Source: Sphingomonas chungangi (lineage in GTDB: Bacteria; Pseudomonadota; Alphaproteobacteria; Sphingomonadales; Sphingomonadaceae). Taken from it: a stretch of 64,000 bases of DNA. Positions 48,853 through 58,962 of this stretch are shown here, one piece after another. Where the stretch lies: assembly GCF_013778325.1 (NCBI RefSeq), contig NZ_JACEIB010000025.1, positions 186,001 through 250,000 on the forward strand, read 5' to 3'. The translations under genes were made by a program, and so were the position numbers. Every line of letters begins with the position of its first letter. The stretch's first letter is position 1. The notes below the pieces were generated by a model, which did no database searches, was not told the origin of the DNA, and was given only the letters and a program-made list of their open reading frames with translations.

Positions 48853-49881
48853 ATGGGGTCCGGACCCGATCGCCCTCTTCTCGCCGTGCTCAGGGGCGAG
48901 CGGCGCAATCCGCCGCCCGTCTGGCTCATGCGTCAGGCCGGCCGGTACTTGCCAGAATATCGCGAGCTGAGGGCAACCAAGGGCGGGTTCCTCGAGCTGT
49001 GCTACGATCCGGAGGCCGCCGCCGAGGTGACGCTCCAGCCAATCCGCCGCTTCGGCTTCGACGGCGCGATCCTGTTTTCGGACATCCTCGTGATTCCGCA
49101 TGCGCTGGGACAGGATCTCAGTTTCACCGTCGGCGAGGGGCCGAGGCTCGCACCTCCGCTCAAGGATATGCCGCTGGAGGGCCTCCGGACTGCCCATGAG
49201 CGCCTACGACCCATCTATGAGACCGTGAGACGGGTCGCGGCGGCGCTGCCGCCTGAGACCACCTTCCTGGGCTTTGCAGGGTCGCCGTGGACGGTCGCCA
49301 CCTACATGGTTGCCGGCGAGGGATCGAAGGATCAGGCCGAAACGCGCAGGCTAGCCTATCTGGAGCCGGAGCGGTTCGGCGCGATCATCCATGTGATCGC
49401 CGAGCTGACGGTCGAGTATCTGACGGGGCAGATCGAGGCGGGCGTCCACGCCGTCCAGCTGTTCGACAGCTGGTCGGGGACGCTTTCTCCCGAGCAATTC
49501 TCGAGCTGGGTGATCGAGCCCAATGCGCGGATCGTCCGCGAATTGCGCAAGCGCCATCCCGAGACGCCGGTCATCGGCTTTCCCAAGGGTGCCGGCGGCA
49601 AGCTTGCTCTTTACGCGCAGGGTACCGGCGTCGACGCGATCGGGATCGACGAGACGGTCGATCCGCACTGGGCAAACGAGGTGCTGCCGGAAGGCCTGAC
49701 CGTGCAGGGCAATCTCGATCCGCTGGCGTTGCTGGCCGGCGGCAAGACGCTGGAGCGCGCCGTCGCGGTGATCCGCGAGGCTTTCGCCAACCGCCCGCAT
49801 GTGTTCAATCTCGGCCATGGCATCACCCCGGAGGTGCCGGTGGCCCATGTCGAGCAGCTGCTAGAATTGGTGAGGACATGA
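48853..49881 (+). CDS. hemE: Uroporphyrinogen decarboxylase
   Basis: HemE decarboxylates uroporphyrinogen III to coproporphyrinogen III in heme synthesis. The 342-residue protein has the signature PVWLMRQAGRYLPEYRELR, the catalytic aspartate region FDGAILFSDILVIP, GFAGSPWTVATYMVAGEGSKDQ and the C-terminal NLGHGITPEVPVAHVEQLLELV. AAGGA is 6 nt before the ATG. It is divergent from the DUF299 gene across the origin and overlaps hemJ (ATGA). Confidence 0.96.
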   Translation: MGSGPDRPLLAVLRGERRNPPPVWLMRQAGRYLPEYRELRATKGGFLELCYDPEAAAEVTLQPIRRFGFDGAILFSDILVIPHALGQDLSFTVGEGPRLAPPLKDMPLEGLRTAHERLRPIYETVRRVAAALPPETTFLGFAGSPWTVATYMVAGEGSKDQAETRRLAYLEPERFGAIIHVIAELTVEYLTGQIEAGVHAVQLFDSWSGTLSPEQFSSWVIEPNARIVRELRKRHPETPVIGFPKGAGGKLALYAQGTGVDAIGIDETVDPHWANEVLPEGLTVQGNLDPLALLAGGKTLERAVAVIREAFANRPHVFNLGHGITPEVPVAHVEQLLELVRT

Positions 49882-50333
49882 TGACGAATGCTATCGGCTG
49901 GTTGGGCGAGGCCTATCCGTGGGTGAAAGCAGCGCACCTGATTGTCGTGATCTTCTGGATCGCCGGCCTGTTCATGCTGCCGCGCTTCATGATCTACCAG
50001 TGCGAAACCTTAACGGGATCGCCTGAGGACAAGGCCTGGACGGAACGGGTAGAGCGGCTGCGCAGGATCATCATCAATCCATCGATGATCCTTGTCTGGA
50101 TTTTGGGCTTATCTCTTGCCTTCGACATCGGCGCATTCGATCAGGGCTGGTTTCACGCCAAGTTCGCGCTCGTCATCGCTTTGTCCGGATATCATGGCTG
50201 GGCGGTCGGCGCGGCGAAGAAGGTCGCGCGGGGCCATCGTCCCGCCAGCACCAGGGCGCTGCGCATCATGAACGAGATCCCGAGCATCGCGACGATCCTG
50301 ATCGTCATCCTGGTGATCGTGAAGCCATTCTGA
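49878..50333 (+). CDS. hemJ: Protoporphyrinogen IX oxidase HemJ (CopD-like)
   Basis: HemJ oxidises protoporphyrinogen IX in bacteria that lack HemG/HemY. The 151-residue inner-membrane protein has four hydrophobic helices, and the start WVKAAHLIVVIFWIAGLFMLPRFMIYQ includes the conserved histidine (H20) essential in characterised members. The C-terminal segment is IMNEIPSIATILIVILVIVKPF. The ATG overlaps the hemE stop and is preceded by GAGG. hemE-hemJ-rho is common in alphaproteobacteria. Confidence 0.94.
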   Translation: MMTNAIGWLGEAYPWVKAAHLIVVIFWIAGLFMLPRFMIYQCETLTGSPEDKAWTERVERLRRIIINPSMILVWILGLSLAFDIGAFDQGWFHAKFALVIALSGYHGWAVGAAKKVARGHRPASTRALRIMNEIPSIATILIVILVIVKPF

Positions 50334-50348
50334 GCGGGGAGATCGCCA

Positions 50349-50690
50349 ATGCTGTTTGCCGCCCTTGCCATGTCCACCGTCAGCCCGACAGTCTCGACCT
50401 TCGATCCCGATCTTCGCTGCGTGGCCGTGTTCAGCTATGCTGAAACCAAGGTGGATGCGTCGGCCCAGGCCGGGATCACCGCGGGCCTGATGTATTATTA
50501 CGGCCGCCTCGATGGACGGCATCCGGGTTACGACATGGAAGGCGAGATGCGAAAGCTGACGTCGGCCGGCTACGATGCGCAGTCGGTGCAGGCCGACCTG
50601 CAGCGCTGCGGCGGCGATATGCAGAGGAAGGGCGAGTACCTTCAGCAGATCGGCCGTGCGCTTGAGGGAAAGACCGGCACCGCTCCGTGA
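50349..50690 (+). CDS. Small protein of unknown function between hemJ and rho
   Basis: A 113-residue protein starting MLFAALAMSTVSPTVSTF, which may be a short signal peptide. The mature chain contains two cysteines (LRCVAVF, LQRCGGD) and an alpha-helical middle (KVDASAQAGITAGLMYYYGRLDGR) with an EMRKLTSAGYDAQSVQADL segment. I recognise no family. It begins 15 bp after hemJ with GGGAG upstream, so it is likely in the hemE operon. Confidence 0.65.
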   Translation: MLFAALAMSTVSPTVSTFDPDLRCVAVFSYAETKVDASAQAGITAGLMYYYGRLDGRHPGYDMEGEMRKLTSAGYDAQSVQADLQRCGGDMQRKGEYLQQIGRALEGKTGTAP

Positions 50691-50758
50691 GATATGGCCG
50701 CCTTGCCACAGGCCGCCGCGCTTCCCATATCCGTTCGGCGTAAGCGCCGCGCGCTCGC

Positions 50759-50787
50759 TTGACTTGCGAAAATCCGCAGCCTAACCG
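50759..50787 (+). promoter_or_regulatory. Candidate rho promoter
   Basis: TTGACT (50759-50764) and TAACCG (50782-50787) are separated by 17 bp, which is the ideal spacing. The -35 box matches well and the -10 box weakly. It would give a leader of about 85 nt before the rho ATG, in which Rho could regulate its own synthesis. A GGCG-CGCC hairpin lies just upstream. Confidence 0.4.
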
Positions 50788-50881
50788 CCGATTCAAGGCC
50801 AACCCATCCGGGCCGGCCTTCATTCCCGACATCGACGTATCCCGTCCCTCACCCCGTCGCGAATCCCCTTCCAGGACCGTC

Positions 50882-52138
50882 ATGCACCTCAAAGACCTCA
50901 AGAAGACCGCCCCCGCCGACCTCGTCACCATGGCCGAGGAGCTCGGCGTCGAGGGCGCGTCCACGCTGCGCAAGCAGGACCTGATGTTCGCCATCCTGAA
51001 GGAGCAGGCGGAACAGGGCGATCAGATCATGGGCGAGGGCACGATCGAGGTGCTGCCCGACGGCTTCGGCTTCCTGCGCTCTCCCCAGGCCAATTACCTT
51101 GCCGGGCCGGACGACATCTATGTCTCGCCCAACCAGGTGCGGAAGTTCGGCCTGCGCACCGGCGACACCGTTGATGGCGAGATCCGCGCGCCCAAGGACG
51201 GCGAGCGCTATTTCGCGCTGACCAAGCTCAACACGATTAATTTCGACGATCCCGACGCGGTCCGTCATCGCGTCAATTTCGACAACCTGACGCCGCTCTA
51301 TCCCGAATCGAAGCTGACGCTCGATCCGGGCGATCCGACCCAGAAGGACAAGTCGGCGCGCGTCATCGACATCGTCTCGCCGCAGGGCAAGGGCCAGCGC
51401 ACGCTGATCGTCGCCCCGCCGCGCGTCGGCAAGACGGTGATGCTGCAGAACATCGCCAAGGCGATCACCGACAACCACCCCGAAGTCTTCCTGATCGTGC
51501 TGCTGATCGACGAGCGGCCCGAGGAAGTCACCGACATGCAGCGCAGCGTGAAGGGCGAAGTCGTCTCGTCCACCTTCGACGAACCCGCCACCCGCCACGT
51601 CCAGGTCGCCGAGATGGTGATCGAGAAGGCCAAACGCCTGGTCGAGCACAAGAAGGACGTGGTGATCCTGCTCGATTCGATCACGCGCCTCGGCCGCGCC
51701 TACAACACCGTCGTCCCCTCCTCGGGCAAGGTGCTGACCGGCGGTGTCGATGCCAACGCGCTGCAGCGCCCGAAGCGCTTCTTCGGTGCTGCCCGCAACA
51801 TCGAGGAAGGCGGCTCGCTCTCGATCATCGCCACCGCCCTGATCGACACCGGCAGCCGCATGGACGAGGTGATCTTCGAGGAGTTCAAGGGCACCGGCAA
51901 CTCCGAGATCGTGCTGGACCGCAAGGTGGCCGACAAGCGCATCTTCCCGGCGATGGACGTCGGCAAGTCCGGCACCCGCAAGGAGGAACTGCTGGTCGAG
52001 AAGGGCAAGCTCTCGAAGATGTGGGTGCTGCGCCGGATCCTCATGCAGATGGGGACGACCGACGCGATGGAGTTCCTGCTCGACAAGATGAAGGACTCCA
52101 AGACCAACGAGGATTTCTTCGACTCGATGAACCAGTAA
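50882..52138 (+). CDS. rho: Transcription termination factor Rho
   Basis: Rho is the hexameric RNA helicase that ends transcription. The 418-residue protein has the N-terminal helical and RNA-binding domain ([60 protein letters not shown]), Walker [12 protein letters not shown] near residue 180, Walker [17 protein letters not shown], and the C-terminal [20 protein letters not shown] with the Q/R loop region. The ATG at 50882 is preceded by AGGA at 6 nt. An open frame to 50759 is not used. Confidence 0.97.
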   Translation: MHLKDLKKTAPADLVTMAEELGVEGASTLRKQDLMFAILKEQAEQGDQIMGEGTIEVLPDGFGFLRSPQANYLAGPDDIYVSPNQVRKFGLRTGDTVDGEIRAPKDGERYFALTKLNTINFDDPDAVRHRVNFDNLTPLYPESKLTLDPGDPTQKDKSARVIDIVSPQGKGQRTLIVAPPRVGKTVMLQNIAKAITDNHPEVFLIVLLIDERPEEVTDMQRSVKGEVVSSTFDEPATRHVQVAEMVIEKAKRLVEHKKDVVILLDSITRLGRAYNTVVPSSGKVLTGGVDANALQRPKRFFGAARNIEEGGSLSIIATALIDTGSRMDEVIFEEFKGTGNSEIVLDRKVADKRIFPAMDVGKSGTRKEELLVEKGKLSKMWVLRRILMQMGTTDAMEFLLDKMKDSKTNEDFFDSMNQ

Positions 52139-52147
52139 GCGCGGCGG

Positions 52148-52777
52148 ATGGCGGCGCTCGACTTCGCCGACATCCTGTCCGCCGGCGGGCTGGCGGCGCT
52201 TGCGCAGGTTCTTGCGATCGACCTGATGCTGGCCGGCGACAATGTCGTCGTGCTGGGAACACTGGCGGCGGGGCTGCCGGCGGATCAGCGCCGCAAGGTA
52301 CTTACCATCGGTGTCGGCATCGCGCTCGCCTGCCTGATCGCCTTCGCGCTGGTCGCGACGCAGCTGCTCAAGGTGATCGGGCTGCTACTGGCGGGCGGCC
52401 TGCTGCTGCTCTGGGTGGCGTGGAAACTGTTTCGAGAACTGAGAGCGAGCGATCACGCTTCAGCCACGGAAAGAGCCCCGCCCCCGCCTCGCAGTTTCGG
52501 CCGCGCCGTTCTCCAGCTGGCGCTCGCCGATCTCTCCATGAGCCTGGACAACGTGCTGGCGGTGGCGGGCGCCGCCCGCGCGCATCCGGCGGTGCTGTTC
52601 ATCGGCCTGGCCACTTCCGTGACCCTGATGGCGGTGGCCGCCAACTTCATCGCCCGCTTCATCGAACGCCACCGCTGGATCGCTTATGTCGGTCTGTGCG
52701 TAATCCTCTGGGTCGCCGGCCGGATGATCTGGCAGGGCATGGTGGACCCGGACATCGGACTGCTCGGCGTTCTCTAA
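52148..52777 (+). CDS. TerC/YjbE-type integral membrane protein
   Basis: A 209-residue protein with about six membrane helices. The two symmetrical halves each carry an acidic LAGDN/DN motif: IDLMLAGDNVVVLGTLAAGLP and LADLSMSLDNVLAVAGAARAHP, the metal-related signature of the TerC superfamily, whose YjbE-type members are linked to manganese transport. It starts 9 bp after the rho stop and converges with a 4-bp overlap on yggS. Metal specificity is inferred. Confidence 0.85.
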   Translation: MAALDFADILSAGGLAALAQVLAIDLMLAGDNVVVLGTLAAGLPADQRRKVLTIGVGIALACLIAFALVATQLLKVIGLLLAGGLLLLWVAWKLFRELRASDHASATERAPPPPRSFGRAVLQLALADLSMSLDNVLAVAGAARAHPAVLFIGLATSVTLMAVAANFIARFIERHRWIAYVGLCVILWVAGRMIWQGMVDPDIGLLGVL

Positions 52778-53445
52778 CCCCGTGCGCCGAACAGCGCCGT
52801 TCCCACTCTCACCTCGGTCGCGCCGAGCATGATCGCGGTCTCGTAATCGCCCGACATGCCCATGCTCAGGCGCGCCAGATCGTAATCCTTGGCCAGCTTG
52901 GCGAGCAGCGCGAAATAGGGTGCTGCCTCCAGGTCCGCCGGTGGCACCGCCATCAAGCCGACGATTGGCAGACCGGCCTCGCGTGCTTCGGTGAGCAAAG
53001 CCGGAAGATCGGCGATCGCGCAGCCACCCTTCTGGTCTTCCTCGCCGATATTCACCTGGATGAAGCAATCGGGACGTTTGCCGACTGTCGCCATCGCCTT
53101 GCTGATCGCTTGCACCAGCGAAGATCGATCCACCGAATGGATCGCATCGAACAGCGCTACCGCGTCTGCCGCCTTGTTGGACTGGAGCTGGCCGACGAGG
53201 TGCAGCACCACGTCCGGGTAACGCTCGCGAAGCGCCGACCACTTCGCCTGCGCCTCCTGCACGCGATTCTCGCCGAACACGCGATGGCCGGCTTCGAGCA
53301 ACGGCACGATGCCGTCTGCCGATACCGTCTTGGAGATCGCGATCAGCGAGACGGACTTTGCATCCCGCCCGGCGATCCTCGCGTTATGGGCGATCGTCTG
53401 GCGGATGGCCGTCAGGCGGTCGGCGGCGGTAAGCGCTTCGGTCAT
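52774..53445 (-). CDS. YggS family PLP homeostasis protein
   Basis: A 223-residue single-domain PLP-binding protein (YggS/PipY/PROSC) that balances free pyridoxal phosphate and affects amino-acid metabolism. The PLP lysine lies in LIAISKTVSADGI, and the motifs FGENRVQEAQAKW, HLVGQLQSNKA, and LSMGMSGDYETAIMLGATEVRVGTALFG are typical. It overlaps the convergent TerC-like gene by 4 bp and is upstream of nothing coupled. Confidence 0.94.
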   Translation of the reverse strand: MTEALTAADRLTAIRQTIAHNARIAGRDAKSVSLIAISKTVSADGIVPLLEAGHRVFGENRVQEAQAKWSALRERYPDVVLHLVGQLQSNKAADAVALFDAIHSVDRSSLVQAISKAMATVGKRPDCFIQVNIGEEDQKGGCAIADLPALLTEAREAGLPIVGLMAVPPADLEAAPYFALLAKLAKDYDLARLSMGMSGDYETAIMLGATEVRVGTALFGARG

Positions 53446-53490
53446 GGCGCGCCTATAGAGACGGCAACGTCACCCCGCCAAGCTCGACGA

Positions 53491-54189
53491 TCAGAACTTG
53501 AAGGCGGTGCCGATATAGACGGCCTGGCTGTCGCGCCGGTCATCGGAAAGCTGGACCAGCCTGTCCTTCTCGACCCGGTAACGCACGCCGCCGGTCACGT
53601 CGAACCGGCTGTTGATCGAATAGGAGCCGCCGAAATCAACCGCGACCGCCTGCTGCTCGGCGCCGATCAGGCGCGAGGTATCGCCGAAGCTGCGATCGGC
53701 GGCCACCGCAAGGCGGGTGCTCCAGTGCTTGCCGCCATAGCTGAGCGCAACGTCGGCGGCCTCGTGGCTGCCGGGCACCGTGCCGAGATCGACCTTGCTG
53801 TAATCGCTGGTGACGGCGAAGCGCTTCCAGCCCACCGCGACGCCGAGATTGTAGGCGTAAGGCGTGAAGCCGGCATAAGTGTTGGCCACCGCAGTTGCGC
53901 CGGGGGCGGGCGTGGCCCGGCTCGCGCGCACCGCGACGGTCACGCGGCGGCTGGCGCCTGGCCCGAGCGACGGAGTGAAACGGAAGCCGGACGATGCGAG
54001 GCCGCCCCGGCCGAAGGTCGATCCGAATCTCGGATCGGCCGCGGCCGGTGTGAAAGAGCCGATCGAACTGGCCACATTCGCGGCGGGTTTGGGCGCGCGC
54101 TTCTTCTGGATCTGCGCGGCGGACGCGGCGTCGGGAACGAGCAGCAGCGCGAGACTCGCGACGACGACCCCCTTGCTGATTCCACTCAT
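53491..54189 (-). CDS. Outer-membrane-like protein of unknown function
   Basis: A protein of about 232 residues with signal peptide MSGISKGVVVASLALLLVPDAASAAQ, a short basic and Pro/Ala linker (QKKRAPKPAANVASS), then a beta-rich domain of alternating strands (AVGWKRFAVTSDYSKVD, WSTRLAVAADRSFGD, RLIGAEQQAVAVDFGGSYSIN, FDVTGGVRYRVEKDRL) ending in F. This suggests a small beta-barrel. An ATG at 54207 with GGGGAG 12 nt upstream is an alternative start. I know no named family. The gap to the divergent DUF3576 gene is about 200 bp. Confidence 0.65.
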   Translation of the reverse strand: MSGISKGVVVASLALLLVPDAASAAQIQKKRAPKPAANVASSIGSFTPAAADPRFGSTFGRGGLASSGFRFTPSLGPGASRRVTVAVRASRATPAPGATAVANTYAGFTPYAYNLGVAVGWKRFAVTSDYSKVDLGTVPGSHEAADVALSYGGKHWSTRLAVAADRSFGDTSRLIGAEQQAVAVDFGGSYSINSRFDVTGGVRYRVEKDRLVQLSDDRRDSQAVYIGTAFKF

Positions 54190-54411
54190 GATCCGACTCG
54201 CACGCATTCGTCTGACGAACTCCCCTGCGCTTCGGCGCCTAGCACGGCCAGAACGCGCGTGTCATCGGTTCGGACGGCCCCGTGGTACGGAATCGGGAGC
54301 CCTGTTGCATCCTATCCACATACCGGGTGGATCGGGCCTGTCCGCGGCGCTTGCCCAACCCCGCTTTGCCTCTATAGATGCGGGCTTCCACGCGCGTCCG
54401 AAGGCAGCTTG

Positions 54412-54873
54412 ATGATGCAGTTTCCCGCCCGCACCCTGCGCCCGATCGCCGGCGCCCTCACCGCCGCATTGCTGCTCGCCGGGTGCGCGCATCACGACAA
54501 GAGCAAGGCCAAGGCGCTCAGCGCCGATCTGGCCGCATCGAAGGTCACCCAGATCGGCGTCAACGCCTATCTGTGGCGCGCCGCGCTCGACACCGTCTCG
54601 TTCATGCCGCTGGCGCAGGTGGATTCGAACGGCGGCGTGATCGTCACCGACTGGTACGCCAATCCCTCGACGCCGAGCGAGCGGATGAAGCTCACCGTCT
54701 CGATCCTCGATCAGGACCTGCGGGCCGACGCCATCCGCGTCGCCGCCTCGCGCGAGATCAACCAGGGCGGCAACTGGGTCGAGGCGCCGGTCGCCGCGCA
54801 GACGGTGCAGAAGCTGGAGGATGTCATCCTGCAGCGCGCCCGCGATCTGCGCCGCGGCGCCATCACGGGCTGA
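54412..54873 (+). CDS. DUF3576 family lipoprotein
   Basis: A 153-residue lipoprotein with signal [25 protein letters not shown] and a downstream globular segment ([33 protein letters not shown]) that is the signature of DUF3576, an alphaproteobacterial family usually encoded just before leuS. The function is unknown, though the outer-membrane lipoprotein LptE follows two genes later. AAGG lies before the ATG at 54412; an ATG at 54415 is also possible. The frame upstream, open to 52021, is not coding. Confidence 0.88.
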   Translation: MMQFPARTLRPIAGALTAALLLAGCAHHDKSKAKALSADLAASKVTQIGVNAYLWRAALDTVSFMPLAQVDSNGGVIVTDWYANPSTPSERMKLTVSILDQDLRADAIRVAASREINQGGNWVEAPVAAQTVQKLEDVILQRARDLRRGAITG

Positions 54874-54890
54874 CGCCCGCAAAAGGACTT

Positions 54891-57440
54891 ATGGAAAAGC
54901 GCTTCAACCCGCTCGCCGCCGACGGCCGCTGGCAACAGGCGTGGGACGAGGCACAGGCCTTCCGCGCCGACGATCACTCGCCCAAGCCCAAATGCTACGT
55001 GCTGGAGATGTTCCCCTATCCGTCGGGGCGCATCCACATGGGCCATGTCCGCAACTATACGATGGGCGACGTGCTGGCCCGCTACAAGCGGATGACGGGC
55101 CACGAGGTGCTCCACCCGATGGGGTGGGACGCTTTCGGCATGCCGGCCGAGAACGCCGCGATGGAGAAGAAGGTCCATCCCGGCGACTGGACCCGCGCCA
55201 ACATCGCCGCGATGAAGGCGCAGCTGAAGCGTCTGGGCTTCGCGCTCGACTGGAGCCGCGAGCTGGCCACCTGCGAGCCGGATTATTACGGCCACGAGCA
55301 GGCGCTGTTCCTGAAGATGCTCGAGGCCGGCCTCGTCTACCGCAAGGAGAGCGAGGTCAATTGGGACCCGGTCGACATGACCGTGCTCGCCAACGAGCAG
55401 GTGATCGACGGGCGCGGCTGGCGCTCCGGCGCGCTGGTCGAGCGGCGCAAGCTGGCGCAGTGGTTCCTCAAGATCACCGACTTCGCCGAGGATCTGCTCG
55501 ACGGGCTGGATGCCCTGCCCGACTGGCCCGAGAAGGTGAAGCTGATGCAGGCCAACTGGATCGGCCGATCCAGGGGGCTGCGCTTCGGCTTCAAGCTGGA
55601 TCAGGCGGCGGCCGGACATGACGGCATCGATGTCTATTCGACCCGTCCCGACACCATCTTCGGCGCGAGCTTCGTGGCGATCGCGGCGGATCACCCGCTG
55701 GCGCTGGCGCTGGCCGAGCAGGACTCGGCGCTTGCCGCCTTCGCCGAGGAGTGCCGCCGTACCGGCACCGCCGCCGAGGAGATCGAGACCGCCGAGAAGA
55801 AGGGCTACGATACCGGCCTCAACGCCGTCCATCCTTTCGACCCGGAGTGGAAGCTCCCCGTCTTCGTCGCGAACTTCGTGCTGATGGGTTACGGCACCGG
55901 CGCGGTGATGGGCGTGCCCGCGCACGACCAGCGCGACCTCGATTTCGCGCGCAAATACATGCTCCCCGTCCCCCGCGTCGTCGCGGCCGAGGGCGAGGCG
56001 GACAAGCCGATCCATGACGAGGCCTATACCGGCCCCGGCCGCCTCGTGAACTCGCACTTCCTCGATGGGATGAGCGTGGACGAGGCCAAGGCCGCCGTCA
56101 TTGCCAAGGCCGAGGATGGCGGCTGGGGCCAGGGCACCACCGTGTTCCGCCTGCGCGACTGGGGCGTCAGCCGCCAGCGTTACTGGGGCACGCCCATCCC
56201 GGTGATTCATTGCGCGGACTGCGGCATCGTGCCGGTGCCCGCCGACCAGCTGCCGGTGGTGCTGCCCGAGGACGTCAGCTTCGACGTGCCCGGCAACCCG
56301 CTCGATCGTCACCCGACCTGGCGCGATGTTAGCTGCCCCACCTGCGGTGCTGCGGCGAAGCGCGAGACCGACACGCTCGATACCTTCGCGGATTCGAGCT
56401 GGTATTTCGTGCGTTTCGCCAGCCAGCCCGAGGACAAGCCATTCGACAAGGCCATCGCCGAGCAATGGCTGCCGGTCGGCCAGTATATTGGAGGTATCGA
56501 GCATGCGATCCTCCATCTCCTCTACGCCCGCTTCTGGACGCGTGCGCTGAAGCATCTCGGCATGCTGGACTTCGCTGAGCCCTTCGGCGGCCTGTTCACA
56601 CAGGGCATGGTGACGCACGAGACATACAGCGCGTCTCATTACGATCAGCCAGAGGGATCTGAGCCGGCAAAACTCTACTGGGTTGCACCTGAAGACGTCG
56701 AATATATCGATGGTAAGCCGGTCGAACGTGTTTCCGGCCGGCCGATCACCGTCGGCCGCGTCGAGAAGATGTCCAAGTCCAAGAAGAACACGGTCGATCC
56801 CACCGCGATCATCGATCAGTACGGGGCGGACGCGGCGCGCTGGTTCATGCTGTCGGACAGCCCGCCCGAGCGCGACCTCGAATGGTCCGAAGCCGGAATC
56901 GAGGGCGCGTGGCGCTTCGTCCAGCGCGTCTGGCGCCTCGCCACCGATCGCGAGCCGGCGGCGGGCGAGGACAAGGATCTCGATCGCAAGCTCCACAAGA
57001 CCATCGCCGGCATCGCCGAGGATATCGAGGCGCTGAGCTTCAACAAGGCGGTTGCCAAGCTGTACGAGCTGGCCAACGCGCTGGAGAAGGCGCAGCCGTC
57101 AGCCAGCCGTACGCAGGCGATCGACGCAATGCTACTGCTGGTCGCGCCGATGATCCCGCATCTCGCCGAGGAAGCGTGGTCCGCGCGGGGCCATGAGGGC
57201 CTGATCGCGCTCGCCGACTGGCCGAAGGTCGATCCGGCGCTGCTGGTCGACGACGAGGTTACCATCGCCATCCAGGTCAACGGCAAGCTGCGGGACACGC
57301 TGACGGCTCCCAAGGGCGCCGACAAGGCCTCGCTGGAGGCGATGGCGCTGGAGTCTGAGAAGATCATCGCCTTCCTCGAAGGCAAGGCGCCAAAGAAGGT
57401 TATCGTCGTCCCCGATCGTCTGGTCAATCTGGTCGCATGA
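54891..57440 (+). CDS. leuS: Leucyl-tRNA synthetase
   Basis: LeuRS charges tRNA-Leu. The 849-residue class I enzyme has the HIGH-like motif [20 protein letters not shown] near residue 40, the editing domain with [14 protein letters not shown] and the KMSKS motif at 626-630, followed by the C-terminal anticodon-binding region ([30 protein letters not shown]). AAAAGGA precedes the ATG. It follows DUF3576 by 17 bp and overlaps lptE (ATGA). Confidence 0.97.
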   Translation: MEKRFNPLAADGRWQQAWDEAQAFRADDHSPKPKCYVLEMFPYPSGRIHMGHVRNYTMGDVLARYKRMTGHEVLHPMGWDAFGMPAENAAMEKKVHPGDWTRANIAAMKAQLKRLGFALDWSRELATCEPDYYGHEQALFLKMLEAGLVYRKESEVNWDPVDMTVLANEQVIDGRGWRSGALVERRKLAQWFLKITDFAEDLLDGLDALPDWPEKVKLMQANWIGRSRGLRFGFKLDQAAAGHDGIDVYSTRPDTIFGASFVAIAADHPLALALAEQDSALAAFAEECRRTGTAAEEIETAEKKGYDTGLNAVHPFDPEWKLPVFVANFVLMGYGTGAVMGVPAHDQRDLDFARKYMLPVPRVVAAEGEADKPIHDEAYTGPGRLVNSHFLDGMSVDEAKAAVIAKAEDGGWGQGTTVFRLRDWGVSRQRYWGTPIPVIHCADCGIVPVPADQLPVVLPEDVSFDVPGNPLDRHPTWRDVSCPTCGAAAKRETDTLDTFADSSWYFVRFASQPEDKPFDKAIAEQWLPVGQYIGGIEHAILHLLYARFWTRALKHLGMLDFAEPFGGLFTQGMVTHETYSASHYDQPEGSEPAKLYWVAPEDVEYIDGKPVERVSGRPITVGRVEKMSKSKKNTVDPTAIIDQYGADAARWFMLSDSPPERDLEWSEAGIEGAWRFVQRVWRLATDREPAAGEDKDLDRKLHKTIAGIAEDIEALSFNKAVAKLYELANALEKAQPSASRTQAIDAMLLLVAPMIPHLAEEAWSARGHEGLIALADWPKVDPALLVDDEVTIAIQVNGKLRDTLTAPKGADKASLEAMALESEKIIAFLEGKAPKKVIVVPDRLVNLVA

Positions 57441-57937
57441 AGCGGATCGCCGCCCTCCTCCTCCTTTTGCCGCTCGCCGGTTGCGGCCTGCATCCGCTCT
57501 ACGAGAGCGGCACGCATGGGCCGGTTGCGGCCAAGCTGTCGCAGATCGAGGTCGGGCCGATCAGCGGCCAATCGGGCTGGCTGATGCGAAACGCGCTGAA
57601 CGATCGGTTGGGTGCCACCGGACATAGTGATGCGCCGCGCTACAAGCTGGTAGTCGATCTCAGCGACGACATCACTGGGCTCGGCATCAACCAGGAAGGC
57701 ACCGTCACCCGCGAGCGGCGGACGCTGCGCGCGCGTTTTCGCCTCATCACCAACGATTCGGCGGGCACCACGCTGCTCGACGCCAGCGCCGGTTCGGATG
57801 CCGGGATCGATTCGGTGAGTTCGGATTACGCCACGGTTGCCGCGGAACAGACCGCGCTCGAAAATCTCGTCAACGACGTGGCCGATCAGATCGTCGCGCG
57901 CGTCGCCGTCTTCGCGCGGCACAACAAGGGCCGCTGA
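57437..57937 (+). CDS. lptE: LPS-assembly lipoprotein LptE
   Basis: LptE plugs the LptD barrel to insert lipopolysaccharide in the outer membrane. The 166-residue lipoprotein begins [25 protein letters not shown], the HPLY start of alphaproteobacterial LptE, and keeps the late [24 protein letters not shown] helix. It overlaps leuS by four bases and holA by one (TGATG). Confidence 0.92.
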   Translation: MKRIAALLLLLPLAGCGLHPLYESGTHGPVAAKLSQIEVGPISGQSGWLMRNALNDRLGATGHSDAPRYKLVVDLSDDITGLGINQEGTVTRERRTLRARFRLITNDSAGTTLLDASAGSDAGIDSVSSDYATVAAEQTALENLVNDVADQIVARVAVFARHNKGR

Positions 57938-58962
57938 TGGCGGCGAAAGACGCCACGATCCGGGCCGCACTCGACAAGGTCGATCCATCGATACGCTGTT
58001 ACCTGCTCTACGGCCCGGATGAATCCGCGTCCCGCGCCCTGGCGCGGCGGCTGGCGACCGCGATGGGGCCGGAGGCCGAGCGGATCGATCTCGAACAGGG
58101 GCAGATCATCTCCGACCCCGCTCTGCTGACCGATGAGGCCGCGTCGATCTCGATGTTCGGCGGCCCGCGTCATATCCGTGTCGAAGGCGCGACCGACAGC
58201 TGTCTCGCGGCGGTGGAGGCGCTGCTGGAGGCGCCCGCGGCGGGCAATCCCGTGGTGCTGATCGGAGGCGCGCTGCGAAAGGATGCGAAGCTGGTCAAGC
58301 TGATGAGCAGCCATCCGGCGGCGATGCAGCATGTCAGCTATTTGCCCGATGCGGGCGATATCGATCAGGTGGCAATGGAGCTTGGCCGCGATCAGGGCTT
58401 GCGCATCGGTCGCGATGTCGCGCGTCGTCTCTCGGCCTCGGCGGGCGGCGATCGTGCCGTGCTGGCGTCCGAAATCGAGAAACTGGCGCTCTACGCCGAC
58501 GCCTCGCCGGAACGGCCGAAGGATGCCGAGCACGCGATGCTCGACGCGGTCGGCGCCGACATGGGCGAGGCCGACCTCTCCCGTTTCACCGATGCCGTTC
58601 TGGGCGGTGACGAGTCCGTGCTCGATGTCGAGGTGACACGGTTGGTACAGGAAGGGCGCGAAGGAGTCGGACTGGTGCGCGCCCTGCTCCCGCAGCTTGT
58701 CCAGTTGGCGGCGATCCGCATGGAAATCGATCGCGGGGCCTCACCGTCCCAAGCCGTAGATAAAGCCGGCCGCGCGATATTCTGGAAACAGAAGGACAAG
58801 ATGGCCGGCTATGCGATGCGCTGGTCCTCCGCCCGCATTGCGCGCGCGATCGAGCGCATTTCGGAAGCCGGGCGCGAGATCATGCGCGCGGCGGGTCCCG
58901 GCCCGATCGCCGTGGAATCCGAGCTTTTCATCATTGCCCGTCAGGCGGGACGACGCCGCTAG
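57937..58962 (+). CDS. holA: DNA polymerase III delta subunit
   Basis: HolA (delta) opens the sliding clamp in the clamp loader. The 341-residue protein shows the AAA+-like start IRCYLLYGPDESASRALARRLA without a working Walker A, as in all delta subunits, and AGNPVVLIGGALRKDAKLVKLM, ALPDLSRFTDAVLGGDESVL-like helices in the middle domain. It begins one base inside lptE's end and its stop codon directly abuts the convergent parB stop. Confidence 0.93.
   Translation: MAAKDATIRAALDKVDPSIRCYLLYGPDESASRALARRLATAMGPEAERIDLEQGQIISDPALLTDEAASISMFGGPRHIRVEGATDSCLAAVEALLEAPAAGNPVVLIGGALRKDAKLVKLMSSHPAAMQHVSYLPDAGDIDQVAMELGRDQGLRIGRDVARRLSASAGGDRAVLASEIEKLALYADASPERPKDAEHAMLDAVGADMGEADLSRFTDAVLGGDESVLDVEVTRLVQEGREGVGLVRALLPQLVQLAAIRMEIDRGASPSQAVDKAGRAIFWKQKDKMAGYAMRWSSARIARAIERISEAGREIMRAAGPGPIAVESELFIIARQAGRRR

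Noticed and set aside
54313-54321. CTATCCACA, one mismatch from a DnaA box, between a small outer-membrane gene and DUF3576
   Set aside because: A single near-match without GANTC cluster, other boxes or origin gene context is expected by chance in 64 kb.
52021-54411. Long open frame running into the DUF3576 gene from 52021
   Set aside because: It overlaps rho, TerC-like, yggS and another gene in the wrong frame or strand. The real start is at 54412 where the lipoprotein signal begins.
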